Shown: in pieces, positions 36,756 through 52,590 of the stretch
Layout: each line of letters starts with the position of its first letter
Numbering within the stretch: position 1 is the stretch's first letter
Source: Daucus carota subsp. sativus
Lineage: Eukaryota > Streptophyta > Magnoliopsida > Apiales > Apiaceae
Reading direction: 5' to 3'
DNA: 64,000 nt
NCBI RefSeq assembly: GCF_001625215.2
Contig: NC_030383.2
Span: 6,832,779 to 6,896,778 of the forward strand
Made by a program: the position numbers and the translations under genes
Notes under the pieces: model-generated
What the model was told of the DNA's origin: nothing
What the model saw: only the letters and a program-made list of their open reading frames with translations
Databases searched by the model: none

Positions 36756-37350
36756 CAAGTGCTCAAATACAAACTCCTTAGTGTACAAACGTACAAACAA
36801 TCACTAAATGACTTAAAAAGAATCACTAAATGATTGAACAGAATCACTAAATCTACCAAGGGGGTCTGATGGAGAGATAAGGGGAGGGGAGCACTTATGG
36901 GGCGGCATAGCCGAGTGGTGGTGCAGCGCGGCCGGCAGCAGCCGCGACGCCGGTGCGAGGGCAGTGCTAGAAACACGATTGAGGGAGAGAGACACGATTG
37001 AGGGAGATGAGAAAAGAAGTGGTGAATGTGTGTGTTTGTGTGTGTATAGCACTAATCGGTGAGCGAACAACCACAGAGAGAGAGCCACTGGTAGTGGTGG
37101 TGGTGGTGGTGGTGGTGGTTGGTGGTGGTGGGTAAGAGAGAGAGAGAGGTGTTGGGCAGTGGTAGTTGGTGGTGGATGGTGGAGAGAGAGAGAGAGGCGC
37201 TGGGCATTCGTGGTGGTGGTGATTGGAGGTGATTGTGGTGGCGGTGGTGATGGATGTATGTATGTATTTGTTAAATTAAAATCTGCTAATCACTAAATAT
37301 TATTGTCATAATCACTGGTTTGTACGTTTGTGAGTTTGTACTGGAGCAAG

Positions 37351-37354
<4 letters not shown>
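36754..37354. mobile_element. second TIR element of the GGGTCTTGCTC family in (TA)n
   Basis: Left end GGCAAGTGCTCAAATACAAA and right end (complement starts GGGTCTTGCTCCAGTACAAA) are imperfect inverted repeats that also share ACAAACGTACAAAC. The right terminus matches that of the element at 34941-36035. Inside are GAGAGA and (TGG)n runs (about 37089-37130) and a GC-rich patch at 36890-36960. (TA)n lies on both sides. Confidence 0.75.

Positions 37355-37395
<41 letters not shown>
37355..37395. repeat. (TA)n microsatellite
   Basis: About 40 bases of TA closing the mobile-element cluster. Confidence 0.95.
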
Positions 37396-37397
<2 letters not shown>

Positions 37398-37798
37398 CAG
37401 ATAGTATAGATTATTACAAATTTCTTTAGTGAAATGTTTATAAGTGGTGTAATTATTATTTATCAGTGGTTTGCTTTTGTATTTAAAATTTCAAATCAAG
37501 TTAATAGTTGTTGGATGAATTCGAGGAGAGATTTGAGATCTGGCTAGGAGAGATTTAAGATGTGTAGTTGGATGTGTGTATCACCGGCGAGAGGGAGGGA
37601 GGCATTGAGATTAGTTTGCAGTCGTTTATATTTAACACTCACATACTTGACTGTATAGGTATATTTTGATCCAGGCATCCAGCGTCCCAGTCATGGCCCA
37701 GTCCACAATCAAACGATTCAAACCCTAGTAATCAGGCCATTCCGCCTCTTTCATTTACGTTAGTCCCTGATTCGTCTCCGTCTCTCGAAACGAATATT
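37396..37798. other. 5' flank of the CDC48C-like gene
   Basis: The first 115 bases resemble 42880-42985. A TATA-like TTTATATTTAA lies at about 37625; the rest is probably promoter and 5' UTR. Confidence 0.45.
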
Positions 37799-41553
<3,755 letters not shown>

Positions 41554-41685
41554 TCGTAGGAACTGTGTTCAGAACCACACTATTTATTCCTTGTTTTTTG
41601 CTAATTTATATTGAATAGTATTTACCTGTATCGTTATTTTATAAGATTGAGAACCATATTTAAGCAGGTTTTTTGGCTCGCACTG

Positions 41686-41772
41686 GGTTTAAAGTTTTCT
41701 TAGTATTGATACTCTTCCTATGATTTGAATATCCTTTGTTGCAGCAAGACAAGTTCTACAGACGTTGGATAT
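41686..41772 (+). repeat. duplicated piece of the CDC48C-like last intron and exon
   Basis: Matches 41401-41485 with few changes, including the acceptor and the first codons of the last exon (CAAGACAAGTTCTACAGACG). It lies about 130 bases after the gene's stop codon. The copy breaks off after the TTGG of that exon. Confidence 0.85.
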
Positions 41773-41996
41773 GCTTGGATATGCTTTCAAATGTGAGTAT
41801 TACGAGTATTTTGGATGTCTGGAGATTTCTCTTAATTTTACTTAAATTTATCACAAGTGAACCTATCTGCTATTTCTAAGAAGTTTTATGGTGGTGATAT
41901 CATATTGTTTCCACATATGGTGGGTTCTAAGCATATACGAAGGTCATGGGGTTTGAACATGGTAACACATTGGGTTTCCGTATGCGACTTTAACTT

Positions 41997-42326
41997 CAAT
42001 GCGGTGACTTTAACGGTTCTGGACAGCAGACAGTCCCAACTCCCACGTAAAAGTAAAACATCCAACAACCTTGTTATGTCCCTATTCAGTAACCTCAAAC
42101 CAACTGTATCATGACTTCTCTGTCTAGTCCAATCTCAATTCAGCTCGGAATAGCTTCCATCACATGTCCGAGACAACCTCCACATTTGCTACCAATCCAC
42201 TCAGGCCTCAGTAGTCGATTCCGAGTGCTTTGTGTTGAAGGAACTGGAAATGCTAGTAAACCACCTATGCCCACAGAGAATGATGAGTTTTCGGGATGGT
42301 CTAATGATAATGTTAATGAGTTTTAG
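41997..42326 (+). pseudogene. partial copy of the SLH gene: promoter-proximal flank and exon 1
   Basis: About 320 bases match 44200-44520. The open frame from 42111 starts MTSLSSPISIQLGIAS and follows exon 1 of the SLH gene at 44301, with KPKPP shortened to KPP, up to SNDNVNE, then leaves it and stops at 42326. The rest of the gene is missing; a Helitron begins about 10 bases later. It cannot make the full protein, though the plastid-targeting peptide is still open. Confidence 0.88.
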
Positions 42327-42335
42327 TTTTCGTTG

Positions 42336-42764
42336 GGTATAATTTGTAGTCGTACAAATTTTTGGTTTGGTTATGTTTGTTCGGTATAGTACTCTTTCTA
42401 TAGAACTAGAAGTCTACAACATATGGAGACCGTTAAACAGTTTTAAATAATAAAAACACTCATCTTATATTACAAGACAAAAATTTTATCATTATCCTTT
42501 TAAATATAATTTATAATTGAAATATGAACAATCTGATTTAAAATCAATTGAATAATAATCCTCACATATTAATAACAAAAAAAATTATAAATAGATAATA
42601 AATTGTAAAAGCTAAATTATCGTGAGAACGTACAATCTGTTGGATAATATAATTTAATTAGAATTCGACTCATTAATACTAAAATATTGATAAAATGATA
42701 TTAAAATTTAAATAATAAATTACGAATTATAAGTCGCCCGTGCGAAGCACGGGTTAAAGGCTAG
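42336..42764 (+). mobile_element. Helitron copy, 5' end truncated
   Basis: Begins inside the family at GGTATAATTTGTAGTCGTAC and runs to the hairpin CCCGTGC-GAA-GCACGGG (about 42737-42753) and CTAG (42761-42764) followed by T. It lacks the TCTATAC... start and follows directly on the SLH exon-1 copy. Confidence 0.8.
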
Positions 42765-44199
42765 TATATATAATATACTCTCTGGATATTAATTTGTTAT
42801 AAATTTGTTAATGGACTTTCATTTCAAGTATTATATTTGTCATTTGAAAGTCATAACATCTTTTTTTTTTCGCATTTTATATTGTTAGGATTCCAGATTT
42901 ATTTCATGAAATGTTTATTAGTGGGATAATTATTATCTATTAGTGATTTGTTTTTGTATTTAAAATTTCAAATTAAGTAAATAGTTGTCCTTTAGCTTTG
43001 TTACATACTTATTTTATTTGAAATAAAAATATTAATTTAAGCACACATCATTCATGTATATCAATTTTTTAAAATAATTATTAATCAATATTATAAATCA
43101 TAAGAAGAATTTTTTCAAAAGTATGGTTTAATGAAGTGATCAAATTATAAAGTGCTCAAAAAAAAAGTGCATATAAAGAAATATAAAGAAATGGTTAGAG
43201 TATTACACAAATAATTAAAATGTAAAATGAATATTCATTAACTACTAAAATTTGAATAAATTTAATATGTAGATAAAATTAAATTAATTATATATTTATG
43301 ACTTTAGATTAGGATAATTGCAATATAATAATCATTCAATTAAAATTAGTTAGCTCAATTTAGGAACATGTTTGAATTTTTTTTCTTAAATAGGTAGTAT
43401 TATTCTTATCTTAAATATTCCTCAAAAAATCCATCTCATCAGACAATTTTAATTCTATATATTTAATTTTAAATTTATTATTATAAAGTGATGGTTGAAT
43501 TTTATCCGCATTTTGAATTTAATCATCATAATTTAAAATTATAAATGGTTGACCAAAACTCGTTATTGTTTTCTCAAAGAAATGACCAAGGACCCTTTGG
43601 TCCTATGCGCCTTTTTCATAAATTATGATCGCATTGTAAATTTGAATTTTTATCTATCAAAATGAAAAATTGAATAAATTTGACCACCGATTTATATATA
43701 ATATTTTTAAATATCTCGATTCGTGAAGTGATATGGAGTTTAAATTAGAAATCAGGTTAACATGATATGGTTTAAGGTAGGGTATCTAAATGATATTGGT
43801 TGAGTGATCGAATCAATATATTTAATTTATAAAAAATTAAGTTATTAATTAATATTAATTAAGAATATTATTATCATCATATATTTTTATATTATTAATT
43901 ATTCTTCTTTTAAATAGTAACCGGGTATCAAAAACTCGTTATTCAGGCTTTGGAGTATGTGTAAATTTTTTTAATCTTTTTATAATCAAAATATATTACT
44001 ATGAATTTGTAATAGAAAAACCTCGATGTCTGATTCCATATTCTCGTTGTGATCCCAGGATGAGGTGAACCAAACACCCGTTAACATTATCCTAGTTTAA
44101 ATTTTAATTAGGCATCACCAAATCAATTAAACTGAGATATGTTGGATTTATATCCGCTTTACTCCACGGGCTTAAATCCAAATTCCATACCTTGAAATC
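42765..44199. other. AT-rich intergenic before the SLH gene
   Basis: No gene seen. About 42855-42985 resembles the two sides of the 33.5-37.4 kb mobile cluster (GCATTTTATATTG left of it; GTATTTAAAATTTCAAAT right of it). Confidence 0.45.
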
Positions 44200-44300
44200 C
44201 AATGCGGGGAGTTTAACGATTCTGGACAGCAGACAGTCCCACGTAAAACATCCAACAACCTTGTTCTGTCCCTGTTCAGTAACCTCAAACCAACTGTATT

Positions 44301-47300
44301 ATGACTTCTCTGTCTAGTCCCATCTCAATTCAGCTCGGACCAGCTTCCATCACATGTCCGAGACAACCGCCACATTTGCTACCAATCCACTCAGGCATCA
44401 GTAGTCGATTCCGAGTGCTCTGCATTCAAGGAACCGGAAATGCTAGTAAACCTAAACCACCTATGCCTACAGAAAATGATGAGTTTTCGGGATGGTCAAA
44501 TGATAATGTTAATGGTGGGGAGTCTGCTGAGATGCAGGGGAAGAAGTGGAGAGGAGGTAAGGAAGTGTATATTTTTGTGCTTTGTTCAATTATGTGATTG
44601 TAGTAAGTATGCCTGTAATTCGAGCCTAGTTTTGGTTATCGACCTCAAATTCGAGTCAGTACAGTAGAGATTATAATTTATGCAGCCCAAATACTCGTAT
44701 ATTAAATGGACTAGATAATGTAATTGTAATTGTGGGTACAATTCGGAGCTCAAGTAAATATTATTAATGTCCTGTTTTAATACATGATAGATCTCAAGCA
44801 GAATAGAGTTAAAAATTAAACTAGTCCAAAACTCTTATCGACTCAAATTACCTTAAGACAAACTTGTTTGCTTTTATTGTTATATTGTCGAGTTCAAAAA
44901 CCCTAGAATTGGGTGGGTGGACTGTATATAATTCATGCAGTTTGGAATCTGGGTGCTCTAGTAATAAGTATCAGTAATTTGATGCTTGTGGTGTAGGTAA
45001 TTTCTCTTGGTAATAGTAACGCTCTTGAAGTAGTTTGTCATCAGGGATTGTGGGAGCTGGAGTAGCTGGAGTTATTCTAGTTGCTGGACTAACCTTCGCA
45101 GCATTGTCTATAAATAAGAGAATAACCAGTACGTACTTTAACATTTCTCTTTTAAGTGTGTTCTTTACGTTGTTGCAAGGGATCGCCTCAAGTGCTAGCA
45201 ATTACCGTTTATATCCTTTCCTTTCTTCCCTTTGATTTCAGTTGTAAATGTTTCGATTGTCTTCTTTTACAGATCCAGAACTATATATGGAGCCTTTGAC
45301 AACAGAGCAAGAACTAGCAGTTGACAAAGAAAATATGAATGATGCTGAGGAGGAGCTAAAGAATGAGGGGCAGAATGCAACACTGGACACTGATGCTCTC
45401 AGATTTGAAACAGGTGAATATTAAAATCCTTTTTAAGTATAAGAAAATTGAAGAAGAAATTTAATCTAGACTTGATCATGACAAAGATTTGGTCACCTCA
45501 ACCATGTTGGTGAAATCATTAAAAATAGTTTCATCAAAGAAGATTTGCAAAATTGAAGTGCTGGTGATGAGGCCTAAATCTGAGGGTTCTAGTGGTTTTG
45601 TCGCACCCAACTCTGTCAAATCTGCGGCAAACTTAATGTAGAAATTCCCGAATCTACTGAAATAACGGAGACTTCTATTGATGCCTAACATCACAATTTG
45701 TTTTTTCAGATGCTTCCACTTTACATTAGTCCTTCATAGACCTTTTTAATATAAATGTTTTTGGTCAAACTAGAATCAGATTACTGGTTTAGAGCATAGG
45801 ATGTTAAAGCCTGATGATATGGGAAATGTAGATTCACAAGTAAAAAGTGTTAATGTAATTAGAACAGTCCAATTCTCGACTAAGAAAACTCCGCTTTCCC
45901 CGGAAAATATTGTAAATGAAAGTGGACCATCTGGAATAACATTGGTATTATAGCATATTTTTTTTATACAAATAAGCCGAATAAATATATTTTTTATGAA
46001 GGTTTCTAGGAGACTATAATTTTCTGCTGGCAAGTCTGCTCCATCTGTAGTTTTTCCAGCTCCACAGGCATTTCAGGAAAAGGTTTTAGTCCCTGCAGTT
46101 GTTGATCAAATTCAAAGGCAGGCACTAGCAACTTTGCAAGTTTTGAAGGTAATTTCCTATAAATTTGCATTTAGTAAAAGCATTGCATATTGTACAAATA
46201 ACTTATAACTAATGCATGTAGTTTGTGACCTTGTGATTATATAACATCATACATTTGTGTATAAATCTTTAAGTTGACAGGGACATAGTATCTTCTTATA
46301 AGAGCGACATCTAGGATAGTGGGTAAAGGTTTTAATTGTTAACTATTTGTTCCATGTTCTAGAGAGTTGGGTGGAAGGCATGAAATTCTAAATGGCTGTA
46401 GTAAATATATATTAATATGGAAAAATATTTAGAAGTGAACTCGATAAAAGCTTTTCTGTTTAGACTACATACTGTGGAGCTTTTATTAAAGTAAGTCTAC
46501 GCTTAGTTTATTGCTCCCTTACCGTCCTAATTTTCTTATCATGTAATTTAACTAAATTTCCTTTCCAACGTACTAGCTTCTTTAACTAAAATATTCAGCT
46601 TATTCATAGCCCTGCCTTTCATGGTTTGAAAGGTAGTATAGTTTGTCCACTACATAAATGTATTTATCAATTGAATTAATATTTTTATCCTCTTTTTTAT
46701 TTTCTTGCAGTAGTTTTAGTAGCTCGCATAGAACCATGAATTCATGTGAAATTATGGATTTTTTTTCTTTTTCATATTTGAGTCGAGTTTAAGTATTAAT
46801 CTTCCAGAATATTCTTTTTAGGTCATTGAGGCTGATGCTAAACCTGGTGACTTGTGTACCCGTCGGGAATATGCTCGCTGGTTAGTTTCAGCCAGCAGCT
46901 CTTTATCTAGGTATGCATATGCACGAGCATGATAAAAGGTATGGGTAGCCCAACTTCATTTATCTGAAAATATGTTGTTTCTTGTTCCTTGTAGGAACAC
47001 TGCCTCAAAAGTTTACCCTGCAATGTTTATAGAAAATATTACTGAGCTTGCATTTGATGATGTTACACCAGAAGACCCTGATTTTCCTTCCATTCAAGGT
47101 GATGATATTAAATGAGTTTGTCTTGTTCAATGCTATTTTTATGGGTTCCTGTCTTCAAGTTACTTGGACCCCTCAGGCTTGGCAGAAGCTGGGTTAATTT
47201 TTAGCAAGTTTTCAAGACGTGATATGCATTCTGTTTCTGAAATTGGAGAGACTTCCCTCTGCTTCTGTCCTGAAAGGTGAGTGACTAACTTGTTATATCA

Positions 47301-50300
47301 TTCTTCTGTTTATACAAAGTTTATACGTAACGTAGTTTGCTTGATATCATTGCTTCTTTTATACCACCGGTCTGTAGTAAGCCAGAAGCTGTAGTTGTTC
47401 AGTTTTCTGTTGATTTATTGAGTGACACAGCTATATATTAAAGAAAAGTTTGGTTGCAAAATGGTACTAAGCCAAATTTTTATAAACATATGATTGTTGA
47501 ATATATAAATTAATAATAAACAATGTTACAAATGAAATCTCGTTTAGCCTCTCGAGCCTCACAAGTCAAGAGCTCAGCTCGGTAAAATATTAAAACCACT
47601 TGGCTTGTTTATCATCTGGTCAAATTTGAAAGATTATTACAAGTTGTTTTCGAACTACTTAGTACTAGTTCGACTCATTTGCACCTAAACCCAACAATAA
47701 TGTATGAGACACATAACTTTAGTGTTTGGGTTTACATTTTACAAGAAAGAGTTATTGTTGTGTCTGGTTTTTTGTTTCAGGTACACGACATGAGATTATC
47801 ATTTCTAAGTTTTAGTTATTATTTATTTTCCTGAACAATTTCTGGGTTTGGCTGGACAAATCTATTTGATACTATGATTTTGGTTTGGCCGATATATTGA
47901 TTTGGTTACTTTATATTATGGTTTCCTTGTTAATATCGTTTATTTTTGTAATTACTCACGGATGTGCTTTATTACTTTTGTTTATGCATGCTTCATTTTG
48001 GTAAATGTCTTATTAATTTTATGTGAATGTTTTCTGAATATTTTATATATTTATTTGTGGATATTAGGCTTTATTATTATCTGTAAACAATAGGTCCTGT
48101 TTCATTTTCTTTTAATCAAACTCTACCAGATACTTGTGTTTTTTGCCCTGTAAAAGCAATATTGTATTACTAAAAATAATATTATTATGAAATTATACTA
48201 TTATATAATTTTATTTATGCATGTGAGTTGTGACACGAAAGCACGACACGAATTCGCATGGTACACAGACATGAATTTATTTAGAGTTGTGTTTAGGTTT
48301 GAACTTTTGGTACACAAAAGCATACGACATAAAATGAAACCTAGTTTCATCAAAATGTGTATGACAAACGAATTTAGAAATGTGCAAGAGAGGTTTGAAG
48401 AGCTTTCACATTAGTGAAAGGGGCCATAATAATTTTTCTGTTGAAGAATATAGTTCGATGCAAAATCGGGAAAATACTTGAAATAAGCAAAGATTCCGTG
48501 CTAGAGCCAATATAGTATATCCATGTATGAATTTCATTAATAGTGATTTTTGCAGCTAAAATCTCGAAATATGTAAATGTTGTTGATATGTACAGAGCTT
48601 TAAAAAGGTCCCCAAATCACCCAAATGCAAGTTACAATGAAGTTTTGTAATGTTGAATCTGATCATTAAGACGTGAATTTTTCCAGGAAACAAAATCCGG
48701 ATTGGGAGAATTTACAACCTTATAAATTCTTTCAGGATACTAATTATAAAATACATAAATGAGACAATCCGTTCATATATTTTAATTATATGAGACAATA
48801 AGTTTATATATCTTAAAAAAACATCTCACATTTACCTTAAATCTAATAACCCTTTAGTCAGTGGTTTCTCACCTTCTCATTGTCTCTACACATATTTTTC
48901 CACTTGTATTCTTCCACTTACTTGTGGTGTTCAGACGAAGGCAGATGAAGAGTTAAATTGTTATTCCCTCTTCTTATAATTATAACATCTCCTTCTCCAG
49001 CCCCTTATCACGTCAGGACCTTGTGAGTTGGAAGAGATCTCTCGAGAAAAGACAACTTCCTGTTGCTGACAAGAAGGTAAATTAAATTCAATAATTCTAT
49101 TACACATTCAATGGCATGTGTCTTTCATATTAAACTTGACTTATGTTAAAGTATGAGTTTAATACATCCTGTGGTTGAGCAGATCCTCCAACAAGTTTCC
49201 GGGTTTCTAGACATAGACAGGATCGACCAAAATGCATGCCCTGCACTGGTTGCTGATTTGTCAGCGGGAGAGCAGGGAATTGTAGCCCTTGCATTTGGTA
49301 AGCTAGATTCTTATCTGTCTGTTTCCAACTGAGTTTTATTTTTCCAATTTTATGAAATGCCCTGAGCAGGACTTATCATGTTAAGTGATCGGGTTCTCCT
49401 GAAATCTCAAGGCGATAGGGAAAGGACTTATCAGGATCTTATATTATATTCTAACAGTTGTGTTTATTTTTGACAGGTTACACAAGACGATTTCAGCCTA
49501 ATAAAGCAGTTACAAAAGCTCAAGCTGCTATTGCCCTTGCTAATGGCGAGGCATCTAACATGATCAGTGAGAAAATTAGACGTATTAAGGCAGAGTCATT
49601 GACAGAAAAGGCTGTTGCAGCAGACAGTGCATTGGTAGATCAAGTGGAAAAGGATATTAATGCCAGTTTCGAAAAAGAGCTTCTACTTGAAAAGGAAAAG
49701 GTTGATGCTGTGGAGAAATTGGCTGAAGTTGCAACAGAAGAATTGGAGGGTATAAGAGCTGAGCAAGAGGAAAGGAACATTGCCTTGTTGAACAAACGTG
49801 CTGTCATTGATTTGGAAACGGAAATTCTGTCATGTTTAAGGCATGAGGTTGAAAAACAGTTGAACAGCCTGATGGGTGATCAAGTGGAAGTATCTTATGG
49901 AAAGAGAAGTCTAAGCAAGCTGCAGAAGGATGCAGAAATGCAAAATCAGGAAATTTCCAGGTTACAGCATGAACTAGAAGTGGAGCGAAAGGCTTTGTCT
50001 ATGGCTAGGTATGCAGAAACCACAGGAAAAGCGATTAATTTTTTGAAATGCCATCCACAGTCACAAATTAAATACGCTCAAGTGTGGCAAAGACTAACTT
50101 TGAGTGCCGGCTTAATTCAAATTAACTGACCACTAATCTCAAAGCAATCGTAAATGTCTACATGAGTTGTTGAAATCATTTATGTCTCATCTTTCAGCAA
50201 TTAGCCTATTGAGCTGTATACATGTTTCTTTTTATGCTTTTCTCACCTTAAATTTTAGGTACTTGTTAGCTTTAGTTTGTTGGAATTGTTTGCTCTAAAT

Positions 50301-50637
50301 GGAGAATTTTGTCTGTTTGGCCAGCATATATTTACTAATGTGTAATGCATTATGCAGGGCTTGGGCTGAAGATGAACTGAAAGGAGCAAGAATGCAAGCT
50401 AAAGTGCTAGAAGACGTTAGAGCCCATTGGGAGAGGCGGGGCATAAAGGTTGTCGACGATGACCTCAAAGACGAGGTAAATGCAGCTGTGTCTTGGATCA
50501 ATGCTGGAACTGAATCATCAGTTGAAGGAACTGTTAGCAGAGCCGAAACCGTGGTGGACAAGCTCAAGGCAATGGCATTTGATTTAAGAGGGAGATCCAA
50601 AGACGTAATTGACAAAATCGTACAGAAGATTTCTTGA
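44301..50637 (+). CDS. plastid SLH-domain / coiled-coil protein (At5g23890-like)
   Basis: Recognised exons: 44301-44556, 45045-45128, 45273-45413, then about 46035-46148, 46822-46910, 46995-47098, 47177-47276, 49001-49076, 49183-49297, 49477-50008 and 50358-50637. The N-terminus is rich in S, P and T like a plastid transit peptide; exon 2 encodes one membrane span (VGAGVAGVILVAGLTFAAL). Exons from 46035 to 49297 give the SLH-like region (CTRREYARWLVSASSSLSRN ... AFDDVTPEDPDFPSIQ), and the last two exons a long coiled coil ending VIDKIVQKIS. Arabidopsis relatives are At5g23890, At5g52410 and At3g25680; their role is unknown. The segment 45414-46034, variable in relatives, could not be fully resolved: coding-like words such as VQFSTKKTPLSPENIV appear, but stops interrupt simple joins. 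Intron 47277-49000 is long. An exon-1 copy lies 2.2 kb upstream. Confidence 0.85.
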
Positions 50638-50780
50638 TATTAGTATGTGAAGAGGGGATAATGAGAACAAGTGGCAATGTTGCAAATCTAAAAGATGTGT
50701 TGTTTCTAAGTTGCAAGCTCTATAAGCGTGTCTTCATGTTGCCTTCTTATCGCTGAACCACATGTACTCTGTTAATATTC

Positions 50781-51323
50781 GGGTTAATTATCTAGTTGGT
50801 CACTGAAGTGGGCTTAATATATCAAATTGGTCACTGAATTCAAAACGGTATCAAGATGGTCACTGAAGTGGTCATAAATATCAAACACGTACTTTGAAAT
50901 ATAAGTTCAAGCAGTAAAAATATTATTTATTAAATTTTACACATTATTTTTGAATGTTACCAAAACCAAGTAAAAGGTTATGACTTCTAATATTTATGAT
51001 AATATATTTAGATTTTATCAAGTTTATTTTTAATTAAAACAAAGAAAATAACTATATAATAAAATATGAATAATAAATAAACTTGCTAAAGTATAAATAT
51101 ATTATTTTAAATATTAGAAATCATAACCTTTTAGTTGGTTGTGATAACATTTAAAAATAATGTGTAAAACTTTATAAATAATATTTTTACTACTTGAACT
51201 CATATTTCAAGGTACTTATTTGATATTTATGGTGACTTTAGTGACCATCTTGATACCGTTTTGAGTTCAGTGACCAACTTGATACATTAAGCCCAGTTCA
51301 GTGACCAACTTGATAATTAACCC
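50781..51323. mobile_element. long fold-back MITE, Mutator-like
   Basis: 543 bp, nearly all inverted repeat: starts GGGTTAATTATCTAGTTGGT and ends with its complement. A perfect 10-bp direct repeat GTTAATATTC flanks it (50771-50780, 51324-51333). The outer arms hold the repeated word TTGGTCACTGAA. The 9-11 bp target duplication points to Mutator-type elements. Confidence 0.88.
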
Positions 51324-51370
51324 GTTAATATTCTAAAATTATACATGGTAAAAAGTTTGTTTAATTGATA

Positions 51371-52193
51371 TTCCCGCCCTTTTTAGTGGTTACATTTATA
51401 TTTATATTTTTGTTGGTCAAATTGACTAATTTTTTACCAAAGATTGTAACTCACTCTCTTTCATTATTTTAAAAAACTGAAAATTATATCTTAAAGTAGA
51501 TTAAAAGTTAGGGTTTTATATCAAACTGACCATCCATTTCGTCAAAATTTCTCACTTGACCCACCCATATAATTTCGAACTCATTTAAGCCACTATAAAA
51601 CAAATATATATCATTTTACCCACATCACTATTCATATTTCTTCACTTAATCATTTATCAAGAATCAACTGTTTGTTTTTTTACCACGATATAACTTCGAG
51701 TACTTTCATAATTGTCTCTAGTATTTATCAAAATAATTTGGGAATTTTTAAAACAACATAACTATTTAGTTTAAAAAAATATAAAGTTATAAATATATAG
51801 TTATATGATCATCCTAGCTGTGTTGTTTTAAAAATTCCCAAATTATTTTAATAAATACTAGAGACAATTATGAAAATATTCGAAGTGATTTTGTAGTAAA
51901 AAAACAAACGATTGATTTTTGATAAATGATTAAGTGAAGAAATATGAATATTGATGTGGGTAAAATGATATATATTTGGTTTATAGTGGCTTAAACGAGT
52001 CCGAAATTAAATGGGTGGGTCAAGTGAGAAATTTTGACGAAATGGATGGTCAGTTTGATATAAAACCCTTAAAAGTTATTTCTGGTGACATATTTTTTTT
52101 TTATTTTTTCACTTGATAAAATATTAATAAATTTCGATCAAATTTTGGTCAATTTGACTGGTACAAATTAGGTGACAGTTAAAAAAGGACGGA
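51371..52193. mobile_element. older Stowaway-like MITE, interrupted
   Basis: Outer parts 51371-51501 and 52078-52193 belong together and resemble the element at 7009-7257 (TTTTGTTGGTCAAATTGA, TTGATAAAATATTAATAAAT). Ends TTCCCGCCCTTTTTAGT and the complement of TCCGTCCTTTTTTAACT; TA flanks at 51369-51370 and 52194-52195. The fold-back element at 51510-52069 sits inside it. Confidence 0.75.
51510..52069. mobile_element. 560-bp palindromic fold-back element
   Basis: Two arms of about 260 bases are inverted copies (start AGGGTTTTATATCAAACTGA). A direct repeat TAAAAGTT flanks it (51502-51509, 52070-52077). Eight bases suit hAT, nine would suit Mutator; the length of the arms leans to the latter. 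Non-coding. Confidence 0.85.
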
Positions 52194-52202
52194 TAAATTT
52201 AC

Positions 52203-52590
52203 ATTTTAAAGTAGATTAAAAGTTATTTCTGATGACATATTTTTTTTATTTTTTCACTTGATAAAATATTACTCCCTCCTTCCCATTTTAATTGTCCTGT
52301 TTTGACTTTCAATGGTCAAATTGACCAATTTTTGACCAAGCATGTAGAACAAAATTGTTATTTTTTTAAAAAAGTAAAAATTACGTTTTATAATATATTG
52401 TATGTACTTTATAATGATATAAATTTTTTTAGGTTTTAAAATTATACTAAGGGTGTAAACCTCCGTCAAAGTTTGGTCAATTTGACCATTCAAAAGTCAA
52501 ACTGGACAATTAAAATGGGAAGGAGGGAGTAATAAATTTCAATCAAATTTTGGTCCTGCTCCAAATTAGGTGACAGCTAAAGACGGAGGA
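52203..52590. mobile_element. second partial copy of the older MITE, interrupted
   Basis: 52203-52271 and 52532-52590 repeat the right half of the element at 51371-52193 (AAAGTAGATTAAAAGTTATT ... CAAATTAGGTGACAGCTAAA). A younger MITE splits it at a TA site. Confidence 0.7.
52272..52529. mobile_element. Stowaway-like MITE nested in an older one
   Basis: Starts CTCCCTCCTTCCCATTTTAA and ends in its exact complement; TA at 52270-52271 and 52530-52531. It interrupts the AAAATATTAATAAATTTC word of the surrounding element, so it is the younger of the two. Confidence 0.9.

Noticed and set aside
47902-48414. ORFs inside the long SLH intron
   Set aside because: AT-rich hydrophobic and random-looking translations within an intron whose borders are fixed by in-frame exons.
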